Of a stretch of DNA of 64,000 nt, positions 1-10,276 are shown piece by piece; within the stretch, counting starts at the first letter, position 1, and each line of letters starts with the position of its first letter. The DNA is from Phocoena phocoena. Lineage: Eukaryota; Chordata; Mammalia; Artiodactyla; Phocoenidae. Where the stretch lies: NCBI RefSeq assembly GCF_963924675.1, contig NC_089238.1, positions 46,828,879-46,892,878 of the forward strand. The letters run 5' to 3'. Made by a program: the position numbers and the translations under genes. Under the pieces are notes generated by a model. It did not search any database and was not told the DNA's origin. It saw only the letters and a program-made list of their open reading frames with translations.

Positions 1-92
1 AAAGGGTGAGGCCCTTCAAAAGAGGAGGACTTGTTTATTAAAGGATCAAAAGAGATCCTTAGCCCTTAAATACTCTTACTAAAATGATCTTT

Positions 93-460
93 TTTTAAAA
101 GTTTTAAAATTTTGGCTGCATTGGGTCTTCATTGCTGCACGCGGACTTTCTCTTGTTGTGGTGTGCAGGCTTCGCATTGCGGTGGCTTCTCTTGTTGCAG
201 AGCATGGGCTCTAGGCACGTGGGCTGCAGTAGTTGTGGCTCACGGGCTCAGTAGTTGTGGCACACGGGCTCAGTAGTTGTGGCTCACGGGCTCAGTAGTT
301 GTGGCTCACGGGCTCAGTAGTTGTGGCTCACGGGCTCAGTAGTTGTGGCTCACGGGCTTAGTTGCTCCGCTGCACGTGGGATCTTCCCAGAGCAGGGATC
401 AATCCCGTGTCCCCTGCATTGGCAGGTGGATTCTTAACCACTGCAGCACCAGGGAAGTCT
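93..460 (-). mobile_element. CHR-type SINE, long form, with internal tandem expansion
   Basis: Minus-oriented tRNA-derived SINE: A/T-rich tail on the left, tRNA-like head (CACCAGGGAAGTC) on the right. A 14-base target-site duplication CTAAAATGAYCTTT flanks it at 79-92 and 461-474, differing at one base. The body is longer than in other copies because a 22-base internal motif is repeated in tandem (see 226-358). Confidence 0.9.
226..358 (-). repeat. 22-bp tandem expansion inside a SINE
   Basis: About six consecutive copies of a 22-base unit (CTCAGTAGTTGTGGCTCACG plus GG) lie inside the SINE at 93-460. One copy carries CACACGGG instead of CTCACGGG. Other long CHR copies in the window carry one to three loosely similar units, so the expansion is local to this copy. 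Confidence 0.9.
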
Positions 461-640
461 CTAAAATGACCTTTATGATCACACAGTGAACAGCCAATGC
501 AAAGTTTAGAATGTCACAATGTACTTTCATACGTTTTTGTCAGAAAAACCACACATGCGCAAAACAACACTACTTGATTCATTACGTGCTCAGTTTAAGA
601 ACCAGCACCCAAGTGCAATCTGAATTTTGCTGTCAGATTT

Positions 641-760
641 TTTTTTTTTTGGCTGTGCCACAGGGTTTGCAGGATCTTAGTTGCCCAACCAGGGATCAAA
701 CCCGTGTCCCTTGCAGTGCAAGCACAGAATCCTAACCACTGGACTGCCAGGGAATTCCCC
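641..760 (-). mobile_element. CHR-type SINE, short form
   Basis: About 120 bases, T-run on the left and head complement (CTGCCAGGGAATTCC) on the right. TSD TGCTGTCAGATT at 629-640 and 761-772. Confidence 0.88.
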
Positions 761-1843
761 TGCTGTCAGATTGAAATAAACTAAAGCAAACAACAAAAAA
801 AACTTTTCAGTTTCATTTTTAAAGAGTATCAGTTTCCTTCTCTCAACCACTTGGCCCATTTTCTATGAAGTTTTGGTCTTCATTTAAAGTAGATTCACTT
901 TAAGTGACCTTTAATCCTAGGAGTCAAGGACTTTCCTACTCAGGTTCAAGAACAACGGAATTTTCTTATGGCACCCTGTCTCCAGCCTGCATAATCTTTT
1001 ACACCTGGCACTCCAAAGGGTCTTGCCCAGGACATGGGGAAGCAACAACTAAATCGGGTTGGTCTGTCCTGGTGCCTAACCTGGGATCATGGAAGCTGTA
1101 TTTATTCAGCTAAATGTAACTTCTCCTTATTCCTCCATGGCAGCCAGTCTCAAAGTGTGGGCCTTAACTTGATTTAAAAATGTGAGATCCTGTGATAACA
1201 AATGGAAAAAAATAAAAATAAAAAAATTAAAATGTGAGGTCTTTCTTTGATCTTTGTGGGTAAGTGATGCTTGTTTCATAGACATTCATCATTACATAAG
1301 ACTAGGAGCTATTTATTAGCAACTAAGCGGGTTATTATGGACTAGTAACATTTGGGATTTATAAAACAAAGCTAGCCATTGCTAGAGATCCCTAAAATCT
1401 CCAATTCCATTTTCCAGTGGGAAAGGCAAGCATCACGCAATGCTAAGCAATGTTAAAAATGTTCTGCTGGGCACAGAGGAACGTACAGAACTAGAACTCT
1501 ACTCCCTTTAAATTCTATTTGTTTTAAAGGAGAAACTATGACTAATCCACTTAGGTAATTATCAACCACGTTTGTTGTAGATTACATGGTTCACTCTAAG
1601 TGTGTAGTCACGTGTATTTCCATCAAAGGAATTTTTGGCTACTAGCTTTCCTCTAACAGGACCTTAAGACATTCTGTATGCATGGTAGTTCAACACATCC
1701 CCTCAAATTTGCTTATCTGGTACTGCTATTTTAACACCTTGCAATATAAATACTATCGAAGTCAGAAAACAAAGCGTTTGAATAATTATGTCTTAGGGCT
1801 ATGCTTCATAACAACAAATCCTGAGGATGAGGTTTCTATTTCT

Positions 1844-2028
1844 TGTTTTTTTTTTTTTTTTTTGCGGTACGCGGGCCTCCCACCGTTGCGGCCCACAGGC
1901 TCCGGGACGCGCAGGCTCAGCGGCCATAGCCCACGGGCCCAGCCGCTCCGCGGCCCAGACCGGGGCGCGAACCCGTGTCCCCTGCATCGGCAAGCGGACT
2001 CTCAACCACTGCGCCACCAGGGAAGCCC
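1844..2028 (-). mobile_element. CHR-type SINE, cetacean 200-bp form
   Basis: T-run then GCGGTACGCGGGCC, ending CACCAGGGAAGCCC. Flanked by a perfect 13-base TSD GGTTTCTATTTCT (1831-1843, 2029-2041). It lacks an internal stretch of about 20 bases (the CATGTGGGATCTTCC part) compared with sister copies. Confidence 0.92.
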
Positions 2029-3462
2029 GGTTTCTATTTCTCAGTGATAACTTTACAGCTGTTGCTAGCATCCATTTTGTTGTTCCCCAGTCTTGTTACT
2101 ATGACTGAGTTTGTTTTCCATCAGAGGGCAAGAGCAGGTGGGGAAACGGTCGTTAGAATCTTCTGCCCATCTTAGATGAGCAGCAATTAGAGAAGATTGA
2201 GAATCACCATTCGGAGATGACACGTTTTAGAGAATTTTGCATGAAAAGACACAGGAAACAGTAAACAGAACTGGAAACCCAGGAACCTGGGTCCCGCCTA
2301 TGCACATCATCCAGACACTTATAGACACATGGGGACGGGTCACAGCCCTGAGGGCAACGAGGGCTCTCAATTGGCATTTTCTATGGTTAATTTCACTTCT
2401 AACCTTGCAGGGATGAACTTCAGTAGCCTTGTATGGAAGACGTTTTGCCAATTCTTTCTGGCGGCAAAACACTGAGGGCAAAGGTAGAAATGAGTGACTC
2501 ACTTGACAGTCCTCCATCCTTTCCATCAACTCCCAACCCTTTTAGCTAACAAAAAAGAAACTGGAAAGAGGTTTATTTCTGTTTTGTTTTTTTTTTTTTA
2601 ACATCTTACTACTTGAAGTATCTTGTGTGCGCTAATATCACCACTTTCCTTTTCAATCTGGTACACATATCAGTTTTCCAAGCAGTTCATTCATTCATTT
2701 ATTCAGACATTTGTTACTTCCTGTTGGCAGGCACCAGTGTGCTACTGTCTCCTAGGGAAACCCAGATGAATCAGGCAATTCCAGTCTTCGGAGAGTTTAC
2801 AGTTTAGTAGAGAAGATAAGACACATAGTGAAAACACAGTGAATAAGGAAGAACATTTTGAATGCTGTAAGGTAGGGAGAGGCCAAGTGCTATGAGAGTT
2901 TGGGAGAAGGAAAAACCCAGTTCTAGATGGGGAGATAAGGAGAATCTCTGTGGAAGAAATAGAGTTTGAGATGGACTTAAAGGATGTGGCAATCGGGAGC
3001 CACTGAAGATTTAGGAATCCCGCTGTAACAAAATCACATGCTCTTTGGAAAGCTTCACAACGCAATGGGCCGAAGGAAGTGTTGGCAGGGAGAGACCTGC
3101 CCAGGAGACTGCTGCAATAATGAGTATAACGCAGCTCTGGCCAAGGTAGGGTAGTAGTGGGTAGGCGTCCTGGAAGGAGGACTAAGGAGACCCATGAGGA
3201 TTGGCATGGGGTCTGTCCCAGCCACTGGCTCTTTCCAGTTATCCCCCATTTTCCCCTCTACAGCCTCTGGATTCTCTAGGACACAGCAAGGAATGGAGAC
3301 AGCTAAAAAACACAGATCATCTCCCAGACGTAGTATTGGGTGAAAGAAGCTGTACAGCAGAGCACACACTGTGTGACTTTTCTGGGAAATGAAGAGCAAG
3401 AGAAACTAGCAGTGGAGACTGAGCCGTAACGACCAGGGGTGTAAGGGGTGAAGTAGGCGGGA

Positions 3463-3940
3463 TAACGCAACCCCCTTCAAAATCTACGTCCCAATACCTG
3501 GAACCCGTGACTATGTTATTTACATGGCACAGAGGACTTTGCAGGTGTGATTAAAGATTTTGTGATGAGGAGATGATCCTGGATATCTGGTGTGGGGGTG
3601 GGGGCGGGGGGGGGGGAATGGGAGCACAGTGTAATCACAGGGTTCCTTATAAGGGAAAGATGGAGGCAGGAGAATCAGAGTCCCAGAACGAGAAAGGACA
3701 GGAGAGCAGAGGTCAGAGCAATGTGACTGCTGGCTGGGGGCCAGGAGCCAGGGAACACAGGCAGCCTCTAAAAGCTGGAAAAAGTGAGGAAACGTCCTCC
3801 CCTAGAGCCTCCAGAAGGAGGCTGCCCTGCCAATTCATTTCTGACTTCGGACGCTCCAGAAACACAAGAGAATAGATGTGTGTCGCTTTAAGTCACTGAG
3901 TTTGTGGTAATTTGTTACAGCAGCAATAGAAAACCAAAGG
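3463..3940 (+). mobile_element. MaLR (MLT1-type) LTR, old
   Basis: The sequence follows the MLT1 LTR pattern: an ACCTGGAACCCGTGA-like start, GGACTTTGCAGGTGTGATTAA, CTTATAAGGG, GCAGCCTCTA, and TTTAAGTCACTGAGTTTGTG near the 3' end, finishing GTTACAGCAGCAATAGAAAACC. It is a non-coding retroviral-derived relic with no linked internal genes. A long G-run (3593-3616) interrupts it. Subfamily not assigned. Confidence 0.8.
3593..3616 (+). repeat. G-run with G-quadruplex potential
   Basis: GGGGGTGGGGGCG followed by eleven G: three G-blocks separated by single bases within 24 bases, inside the MaLR LTR. It meets the simple G4 pattern if the last block is split. Confidence 0.7.
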
Positions 3941-5343
3941 GGTGAGGTATCCAGAAACCAGCTGAGGACAGCGTGTCAAGCAGCGGGGAGCGATCGCCAT
4001 GTCGAGAGTTGCTGCCGGGCCAGGTGAGAACTGACCACCAGGGTTAGCCAGGTGAAGGTCCCGATGGCCCTGGCAAGGGTACTTTCAGTGCCGTGGTGGG
4101 TTTCAGAGAGAACAGGGCGCTTATTTCCTGTCTGTCTAAATGAATGAAGACGACATATGGACCAACAGTGAGTTGTGTGTCTTAAGATAAATAAATAAGG
4201 AAAGGGAAGATGATGGATGCTGCTCAGGCATCAATTTGCGTTCTTTGCTGGGAATGTTTCCAGAAATGATTACCCTCGGGTGTTTCTGAGATTCCTGCCT
4301 ATTTCTTTTTATTTCCCCCATAGAGTCCTAATTTCCAACCTTCGCCCTAATTTGGGTCTCGAAGCCCCTTCTATCACTGAATTCTGAGGTGACACCAGGG
4401 GACACTCTTGGAGCCTGTGTTTACCCTGTGTCACATGGAACCACAGTGACTTGTGTCCCTGGCCCTCTCCCAGCTTGCGCTAGCTTCATCCTCCAGGTAA
4501 GGCTCACCTGGCACCACAGCAGGCCAGGGCTCACAAGTCCCTGGCAGGTAGCAAAGGACGGTGGCTGCTGACTGGCCAGGCAGGCCCACTTAGGAAGCCT
4601 TGTTGTGGGCTAAGCAGACCTCGACCCCCTTCAGTTAGCAGATTTCTCACATCCACTCCGCTCTGCAGGCAGGGGGAGTTTAGCAAGTTTCCCAATCATC
4701 AGCTTTTATCTGAATTCTCAGCTCAGACCGGCATTCCAAGCTGGGCTGTGCTCAAGCTGTTCCGGAGCCCCGGGTGGGGTGAGGACCCTGAGTCTTCCTG
4801 CACTTAGATCTCCTCCCTATTGTCCATCCCCATTTAGATACTCAAGCTCCAAAGTTCTGAATGGCTGGACCCCCAAAGCCTGGCAGAACCACATGTGGCA
4901 GAATCTGGGGACTTCTCAGCCACTCAGAGACAGACACACCTTGTGGGATTAGGATGCGACACACATTCAGACATTAGGGTTAACCCAACAGCAGGGGCTG
5001 GGGAGTCAGGGCTTGCCTTCCTCTAGGGTCTCCCCAAACAGAGGGCTTTTCTCCAGGGGCATGGTCAGATGTCTGCCCGCAGGAGGCCCCCTCAAGGTCT
5101 GGGTGTGTAAGATGGGGGGAGTATGATCTGCCTTTTCAGTTATATTCCTCTTGGTGGCAGGTCTGGAGTGAGGGAAGGATTCTGGTTGGACTGTGATGAA
5201 AGCTGCAGCTCTGTCACCAGAAAAATGCACAACCACGCATGTTTTACACACAATTTCATCTCTTCCATCAATCCCAGAAAGTGGTCCATAGAACTCCAGG
5301 GTTAAGAAGCTCTGCTCCTTGTGTCTTCAAAAGTGTGAGACTT

Positions 5344-5576
5344 GGGCTTCCCTGGTGGCGCAGTGATTGGGAGTCCGCCTGCCGTGCAGGGGACGCGGGT
5401 TCGTGCCCCGGTCTGGGGGGATCCCACATGCCGCGGAGCGGCTGGGCCCGTGGGCCCGTGGGCCATGGCCGCTGGGCCTGCGCGTCCGGAGCCTGTCCTC
5501 CGCAACGCGAGAGGCCACAATAGCGGGAGGCCACAACAGTGAGAGGCCCGCGTACCGCAAAAAAAAAAAAAAAAAA
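5344..5576 (+). mobile_element. CHR-type SINE, cetacean 200-bp form
   Basis: Head GGGCTTCCCTGGTGGCGCAG at 5344, body through GCCCGCGTACCGC, then an A-tail of about 20. Perfect 13-base TSD AAGTGTGAGACTT (5331-5343, 5577-5589). Two small internal repeats are visible: GTGGGCCC near 5450 and the GAGGCCACAAYAG segment near 5510-5535. Confidence 0.93.
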
Positions 5577-5893
5577 AAGTGTGAGACTTACTCCACTGAG
5601 GGCGCTCAGGATTTTAGGGGATAGGAGGATGAGCGTTTATTTTAATAGCTCTATTTTTAAAGTGCAGGTAAACCCTGATTTCACTGGGAATATTGCCTAG
5701 GGTGAGTAAACGGTAAAATAAAAAGTGAGTCTACTTAAAAATAAATATTAAATAGTTCAAGTCATATGCCAATTTGGAAAAAAACTGGAACAGTGATTCG
5801 TGGATGATAAGTCTGGGAAGCAGTATCTATGGCCTTGGGAGGTTTGGACCCGAAGTTCTTTTCTTTCCTATTTCTTTAAAAAAATTGCTGGTT

Positions 5894-6095
5894 GGGCTTC
5901 CCTGGTGGCGCAGTGGTTGAGAGTCCACCTGCCGATGCAGGGGACACGGGTTCGTGCCCCAGTCCGGGAAGATCCCACATGCCGCGGGGCGGCTGGGCCC
6001 GTGAGCCATGGCCGCTGAGCCTGCACGTCCAGAGCCTGTGCTCCGCAACGGGAGAGGCCACAGCAGTGAGAGGCCCATGTACCACACACACACAC
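5894..6095 (+). mobile_element. CHR-type SINE, cetacean 200-bp form
   Basis: Head at 5894. The 3' end runs AGGCCCATGTACC then (AC)n, so the usual A-tail is replaced by a CA microsatellite. TSD AAAATTGCTGGYT at 5881-5893 and 6096-6108, one mismatch. Confidence 0.92.
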
Positions 6096-7329
6096 AAAAT
6101 TGCTGGCTGCAGCTCAGTCAATGGATTTCATGCCCCACTAACAACATGAGCCACTCTTATCTAAGCTTGGGAGTGAGGAGCCCTGAGCGCCCAATCGAGA
6201 AGAGGGCCTGGCTTCCCTGCTCAGCCATCACTGATTCACTTCCTCAAGTCCAGGGCTACAAAAGATCTTGTCTCATCCCCACGGTATGTTGGCTCAAACA
6301 AGTTTGACTTGTTTCATGTGTGTGCTTCCCTGTGAGTGTGAATGTGTGGGTAAGTGTGTATACAGAGGGGGTGTGGCAAAGTGGGGGAAAGGGGAAACCA
6401 GTGGGGCTGAGCCTTGTCCCTGGAATTTCATGGCAGAGCTCCAGCAGGCTCCCTGCTGAGGACTACACTTGGGAAGAAGGACTTCAAGGAGGGGCACCAT
6501 TCAGAAATGAGCTCCAAACAACAGAGCTGGTTCATGACGCTCCCCTTCCCCATCAACGCCCCTTCTGGTCTTCACACTACAGGAGCCGGGTTCTAGCCTC
6601 AACAGGTGTCAGCATCCCTGGTCCAGCAGGAGGAGATGGGAGAGGTGGAGAAGGCAGCATGGGGGTTGCCAGAAGGGCTTAACCAGAGAGAAGAACAGAT
6701 ATGTCTTCTCTCCATTCAGCCCTTATGAAGATGGTTTCTCTCTGAAAAGATATCTTCTCCAGATTTCTCCTCTGAATACCTCTCTTCCCCAATATAAAGA
6801 CAACCCTACACTAGTTTCCAGAATAGCAGACAGAAGCTGACGAGCAACTGGAGTATTGGGTGACTACAGCCGTTGGTCAAGTTTGGGCCATGGGTTTGTA
6901 AATGTGGTGTTAATTTTTAGTTTTCTTCCCACATCCTCAGGTGGGGGCCCAGATATAAGGATGCCTGAAACATGGCCACACTGGGACTCTTGGGGTAACA
7001 GGTGAGTGCAGGGGTAAGAAACAAATTTAGACGCAGTATTCTCTGAAGGTCAGGTAAAGCAAAGCAAAACAAAGCCAAATCAAACCATAGTGCTGGGTAG
7101 CTAGCAGAGCTAGGAGGTAAAGCCATCTAGGGCAGCTAGCCAGGAGAGGTGCTCTAGATGGTGCTGAGAGGAGAGGCCACACCCTAAGGCTCCTGTTTAT
7201 AGGACACAGTTACAATGTAGGATGGCTTCCATGAGCCATCACAGGCCTGGAAGTCTCTAGTATTCTGGCTCCCACCTCTCATTTCCTGCACTCAGCTTCA
7301 GTTATATCTATGGCTAAACCTTCTGCCCC

Positions 7330-7975
7330 TTCAGCATGACCTGACACCTAACATCCCCTTCCCTTGGTCATCGTCACCGTTACCTCTCACTTGGGCTATG
7401 GGGTAGCCTCCCGCCTGGTCTCCTCACACCCACATGGGCTCCTTCCACCCCTTCTTGGCATCGCAGCCAGGATGCTCTTCCAAAGATGCAAATCTGACCA
7501 TGGCACACCCCTGCTTGAATCCATTACCTGGCTTCCCACTGTTCTTAGAATCAAGTCCCAAAACCTGACCACAGCGGCCCTGGCTGATCTCCTTCCACTC
7601 CCTCTCCTTGCCCAACAGCCTCTGGTCACATTGGTTTTATTTCTGTCCCTTGACTCTGCCAAGCCCTTACCCTTCAGAGCCTTCACACATTCTTTTCCCT
7701 CTGTCTGGAAGGTTCTTCTCACCACACTTCACCTGGCTTAAGCCCTATCCATTGATTAGCTCCCAGGGTAAATATCACTTTCTTCAGAAAGCTCTCCCTG
7801 ATTCATACTCTGATAGCACCAGGTAATTGAAGAATTACTGTACGATTAGTATGTTACCTCATTAGCCTGTTAGGTCCATGAAGACCGTATTGCTTTTGTC
7901 CATTGATACCTCCTCAGTGCCTAGCTCAGTACTGCCAATCACTAAGGGACCAAGTGAGTGAGTGAATAAATGATT
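7330..7975 (+). mobile_element. L2 LINE 3' portion, ancient
   Basis: The sequence has the familiar L2 3' layout: ...CCCTCTGTCTGGAAGGTTCTTC... then CTCCCTGATTC, then TTAGGTCCATGAAGACCG...GTGCCTAGCTCAGTAC, ending GAGTGAATAAATGATT. Plus orientation. The open frame across 7364-7741 is a by-product of this repeat. Confidence 0.75.
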
Positions 7976-8254
7976 AAAGAATTAGGCAAGATGGCCTAGT
8001 GAAAAGCCACCTGGAACAGTGAGAGACAAGTCCTTTCATCCAAAGATCTAAAAGCACTTGCTGGTGCCATCTTGAATGCAAGAGCTAGAAGCAGGGAACA
8101 ACTGTTGGTTTATGTCCAAGCATGATGGCCTCGCTGTCACCAGTCCTACAGCTGGGCCTGGGGAAGTCCTGAAGAGTCGGTTTTCCTCTGGCACAAGCCT
8201 ACCTGGAACCCAACGGACAGGATCATCTCCCAGGCCCAAGGATCCTTGGGATGG

Positions 8255-8425
8255 AGAGAGCATTGATTTTGGAATCAGACACACTTGACTTTCCCACTAA
8301 CTAGCTCAAATTACCTCAAATTCCAAACTGACCTCAAATCACAGTGCCTCCTGGATCCTCAGTTTCCACATCCTAAAATGGGGATAACAAAAGCCACCCC
8401 AGGATCAGTCAGAGGTTTAAATACA
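8255..8425 (+). mobile_element. MIR-like ancient SINE
   Basis: GAATCAGACACACTTGACTT...CAGTTTCCACATCCTAAAATGGGGATAACA matches the MIR core and 3' pattern in plus orientation. Strongly diverged. Confidence 0.65.
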
Positions 8426-8937
8426 ATCACGAGCCTGTGGTGCACAGCAGCAGGCAGCCCAGAGTGCTACTCCCTTCTCCCCAGCAAAACTGGCTTACCC
8501 CTGTCACGTCACTCTGCTGGACACCCAAGCCAGCACGCAAGACAAGGAATAAAGGGAGGTCTGAGGGGTGGGAGGACATAGGCCACCCAAGACACTGCGC
8601 CAACCTCTCCACGCAACCAGAGAAGCCGCTGTGCAAGACTAGGGTGGCACCAGGAAATCCAAACTAGCTGAGAAGGGTGACTGGCACCTTATGAGGTGGG
8701 AGAAGTAGCAGATAGAGGAGGGACAGGGGAAATGCTGGAGAGGAAGGGCAAACTCCTGGTTGGGGGGAGGGGGTGGTAGGCAGGCACCTGTTACCTGGAG
8801 AGAAGAGAGGTGAGGGCGGAGGCTGTCACCTTGGGTCCTCCTAGAGGGCAGGTGAACGCGGCCTGCTGGGGAGTGGCGAGTTGGGGCGGGGAAGGTGGGG
8901 GGAATAGAGGGTGTGTGACACCCGGGCCCGGCTGTAC

Positions 8938-9207
8938 CTGAGGGTCTCCTTGCAGGTCTCCCACGTAGTACTGCTCGAGCCAGCGGCGCGCGTTGTCCGA
9001 GTGCCGGTGTGGTGGCCCGTCCAGGTCGGCGCTAACATCCTGACCAGCCCGTGCCCGCAGCAGCTGCTCGCCCCCTGGGTGGTGCCGCACGAAGCCGGTG
9101 AGGTCGTAGAGGCGGACCCCGCAGCGGACCCAGCAGGCGCCGTCCGCCAGGCGCCGCTGGACCTCGGCGAGGGAGAAGGAGGCGGCGGGGGGCGGAGCGG
9201 GGGCCAT
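8938..9207 (-). CDS. FA2H: FA2H coding exon 1: fatty acid 2-hydroxylase, cytochrome b5 domain
   Basis: Fatty acid 2-hydroxylase is an ER membrane enzyme that hydroxylates carbon 2 of acyl chains used for sphingolipids in myelin and skin. The exon encodes 90 residues starting [20 protein letters not shown]. It covers most of the N-terminal cytochrome b5 domain, with the haem-binding HPGG motif at residues 43-46 and the second candidate haem ligand in PPHRHS (His67/His69). The di-iron hydroxylase domain and membrane segments are on exons outside the window. The start has a strong context (GCCATGG on the minus strand). The exon ends ...GGAGACCCTCAG and is followed by the donor GTACAG, phase 0. 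A frame extending upstream to 9279 exists, but homology begins at this Met. The family name rests on near-identity with the human N-terminus as I remember it. Cys29 stands where I recall Arg. No sign of inactivation in this exon. Confidence 0.95.
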
Positions 9208-9420
9208 GGCGGGAGACGGGAGCTCGCAGCTCGAAGCCTGCGCGTCTGCTCCGCGACCGCCCAGCGCGCCTCTTAACATCCCCTGAGCCGCTGCCGCCTT
9301 GACTGGTCAGCCGTAGCCGCACCTGCTCATTTGCATGCCGCGCTCCCATTGGCCGCTCCTAAGGACGCTGCCTGTGTCCGGAGGGGCTCCTTCCCCATTG
9401 GCCGGCAGGACGCCCAGCCG
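9208..9420 (-). promoter_or_regulatory. FA2H: FA2H 5' UTR and proximal promoter with CCAAT and octamer motifs
   Basis: Read on the minus strand, two CCAAT boxes lie at 9352-9348 and 9401-9397, about 145 and 190 bases upstream of the ATG. An octamer-type motif lies at 9329-9336 (ATTTGCAT on the plus strand, i.e. ATGCAAAT) and a GC-rich CCGCCC at 9257-9262. No TATA box was seen at a sensible distance, which fits a CpG-island promoter. The transcription start is not defined by sequence alone; it probably lies between about 9230 and 9310. Confidence 0.6.
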
Positions 9421-9764
9421 ACCCGAGCGGGCCGGGCCACGGGATGCCCGCCCTCCGTCAGGTGGTTCTGGGCAGGTGGAGGGAGCGCCAGCCAAGTGTG
9501 TCTCATTGCAAGAGAGCAAAGGTGGCGGGAGGATGCAGGTGGAGCAAGTCTTCTTGTTGCCGGCGGCTGTGTGGACGGACGTCCTCAATAGCCTGTTCGC
9601 CACCGGAATAACTCTTCTGCTGCTGCCTTATGGGAGAAACTTGCAGTTTTCCTTCCTCAGGCTGCAGGAGTGGGTGAAGAGTGGGGGAGGCAGCGTGAGA
9701 ACTAGAGTAAGGCAAGGGAGACACTGGCCTCTGGCGCCCCCAAACTCAGTAATCACGATATACA

Positions 9765-9915
9765 ATATTTTAATGTAATATTTAAAAAAAAATCATGTCG
9801 TGTACAGAACAATGCGAATGTGCTTAATGTCACTAAACTGTAAAGTTTAAAATGGTTAAAATGGTACATTTTATATTATGTATATTTTACCACAATAAAA
9901 AATATATATATAACA
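9765..9915 (+). mobile_element. Old L1 3' UTR end
   Basis: AAACTGTAAAGTTTAAAATGGTTAAAATGG...TATGTATATTTTACCACAATAAAAAA is the typical end of an old L1 3' UTR, plus orientation, followed by a short TA repeat. It lies about 550 bases upstream of the FA2H start codon. Confidence 0.7.
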
Positions 9916-10149
9916 AAGAATTTTTAAAAATAGGAATATTGGCAAACCACAGCCAGTGGCGCCGGCCACCTGATTTTGTATATAAAGTTTTAGTGGAACC
10001 AGGACTAGTGAGAGGAGTGAGGCAGGTTGGTGAAAGTGAAGGGTTGGATCTCGTCTTTAACACTGTAAGTTCTGGTATTTTGTTCATCATGGATTTTTTT
10101 GTTTGCATTAGTTTTGAATTTTTAAAATGCTGCATTAAAATACACTTAT

Positions 10150-10276
10150 TGTTTTTGTTTTTGTTTTCGGCTGTGCCATGCGGCATACAGAATCTTAGTT
10201 CCGGGAGGAGGAATCAAACCCCTGCCCCCTGCAGTGGAAGCTCGGAGTCCTAACCACTGGACTGCCAGGGAATTCC
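10150..10276 (-). mobile_element. CHR-type SINE, short form
   Basis: Left GTTTTTG-rich tail, then GGCTGTGCCATGCGGCATAC... to CTGCCAGGGAATTCCC. Diverged; no clear TSD. Confidence 0.82.

Larger units (their letters stand above)
1..8937 (-). other. FA2H: FA2H intron 1 (partial, runs off left edge)
   Basis: All sequence left of the exon-1 splice donor (CAG|GTACAG read on the minus strand, GT at 8937-8936) should be FA2H intron 1; no second FA2H exon was found. It contains the SINEs, MaLR LTR, L2 and MIR listed separately. Stretches 773-1830, 2042-3462, 3942-5330, 6109-7329 and 8426-8900 hold no gene I can support. 2680-3060 looks like an old LINE remnant that I cannot name, and 1200-1232 is a short A-rich tract. 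Confidence 0.85.
8905..9620. promoter_or_regulatory. FA2H: CpG island over FA2H exon 1 and promoter
   Basis: The stretch is very rich in G, C and CpG compared with the AT-rich repeats on both sides. It covers exon 1 and about 400 bases upstream. Boundaries are estimated by eye; no CpG ratio was computed. Confidence 0.8.

Noticed and set aside
226..358. CRISPR-like array
   Set aside because: The 22-base units are directly adjacent with no spacers and lie inside a SINE in a vertebrate genome.
9032..9349. Alternative frames over FA2H exon 1 on both strands
   Set aside because: They are shadow frames of a GC-rich exon; only the frame giving the cytochrome b5 domain with HPGG is supported.
9335..9778. 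A 147-codon plus-strand frame divergent from FA2H
   Set aside because: It lies in the CpG island where long frames arise by composition, runs into an L1 3' end, and resembles no protein I know. A divergent noncoding transcript remains possible but is not shown.
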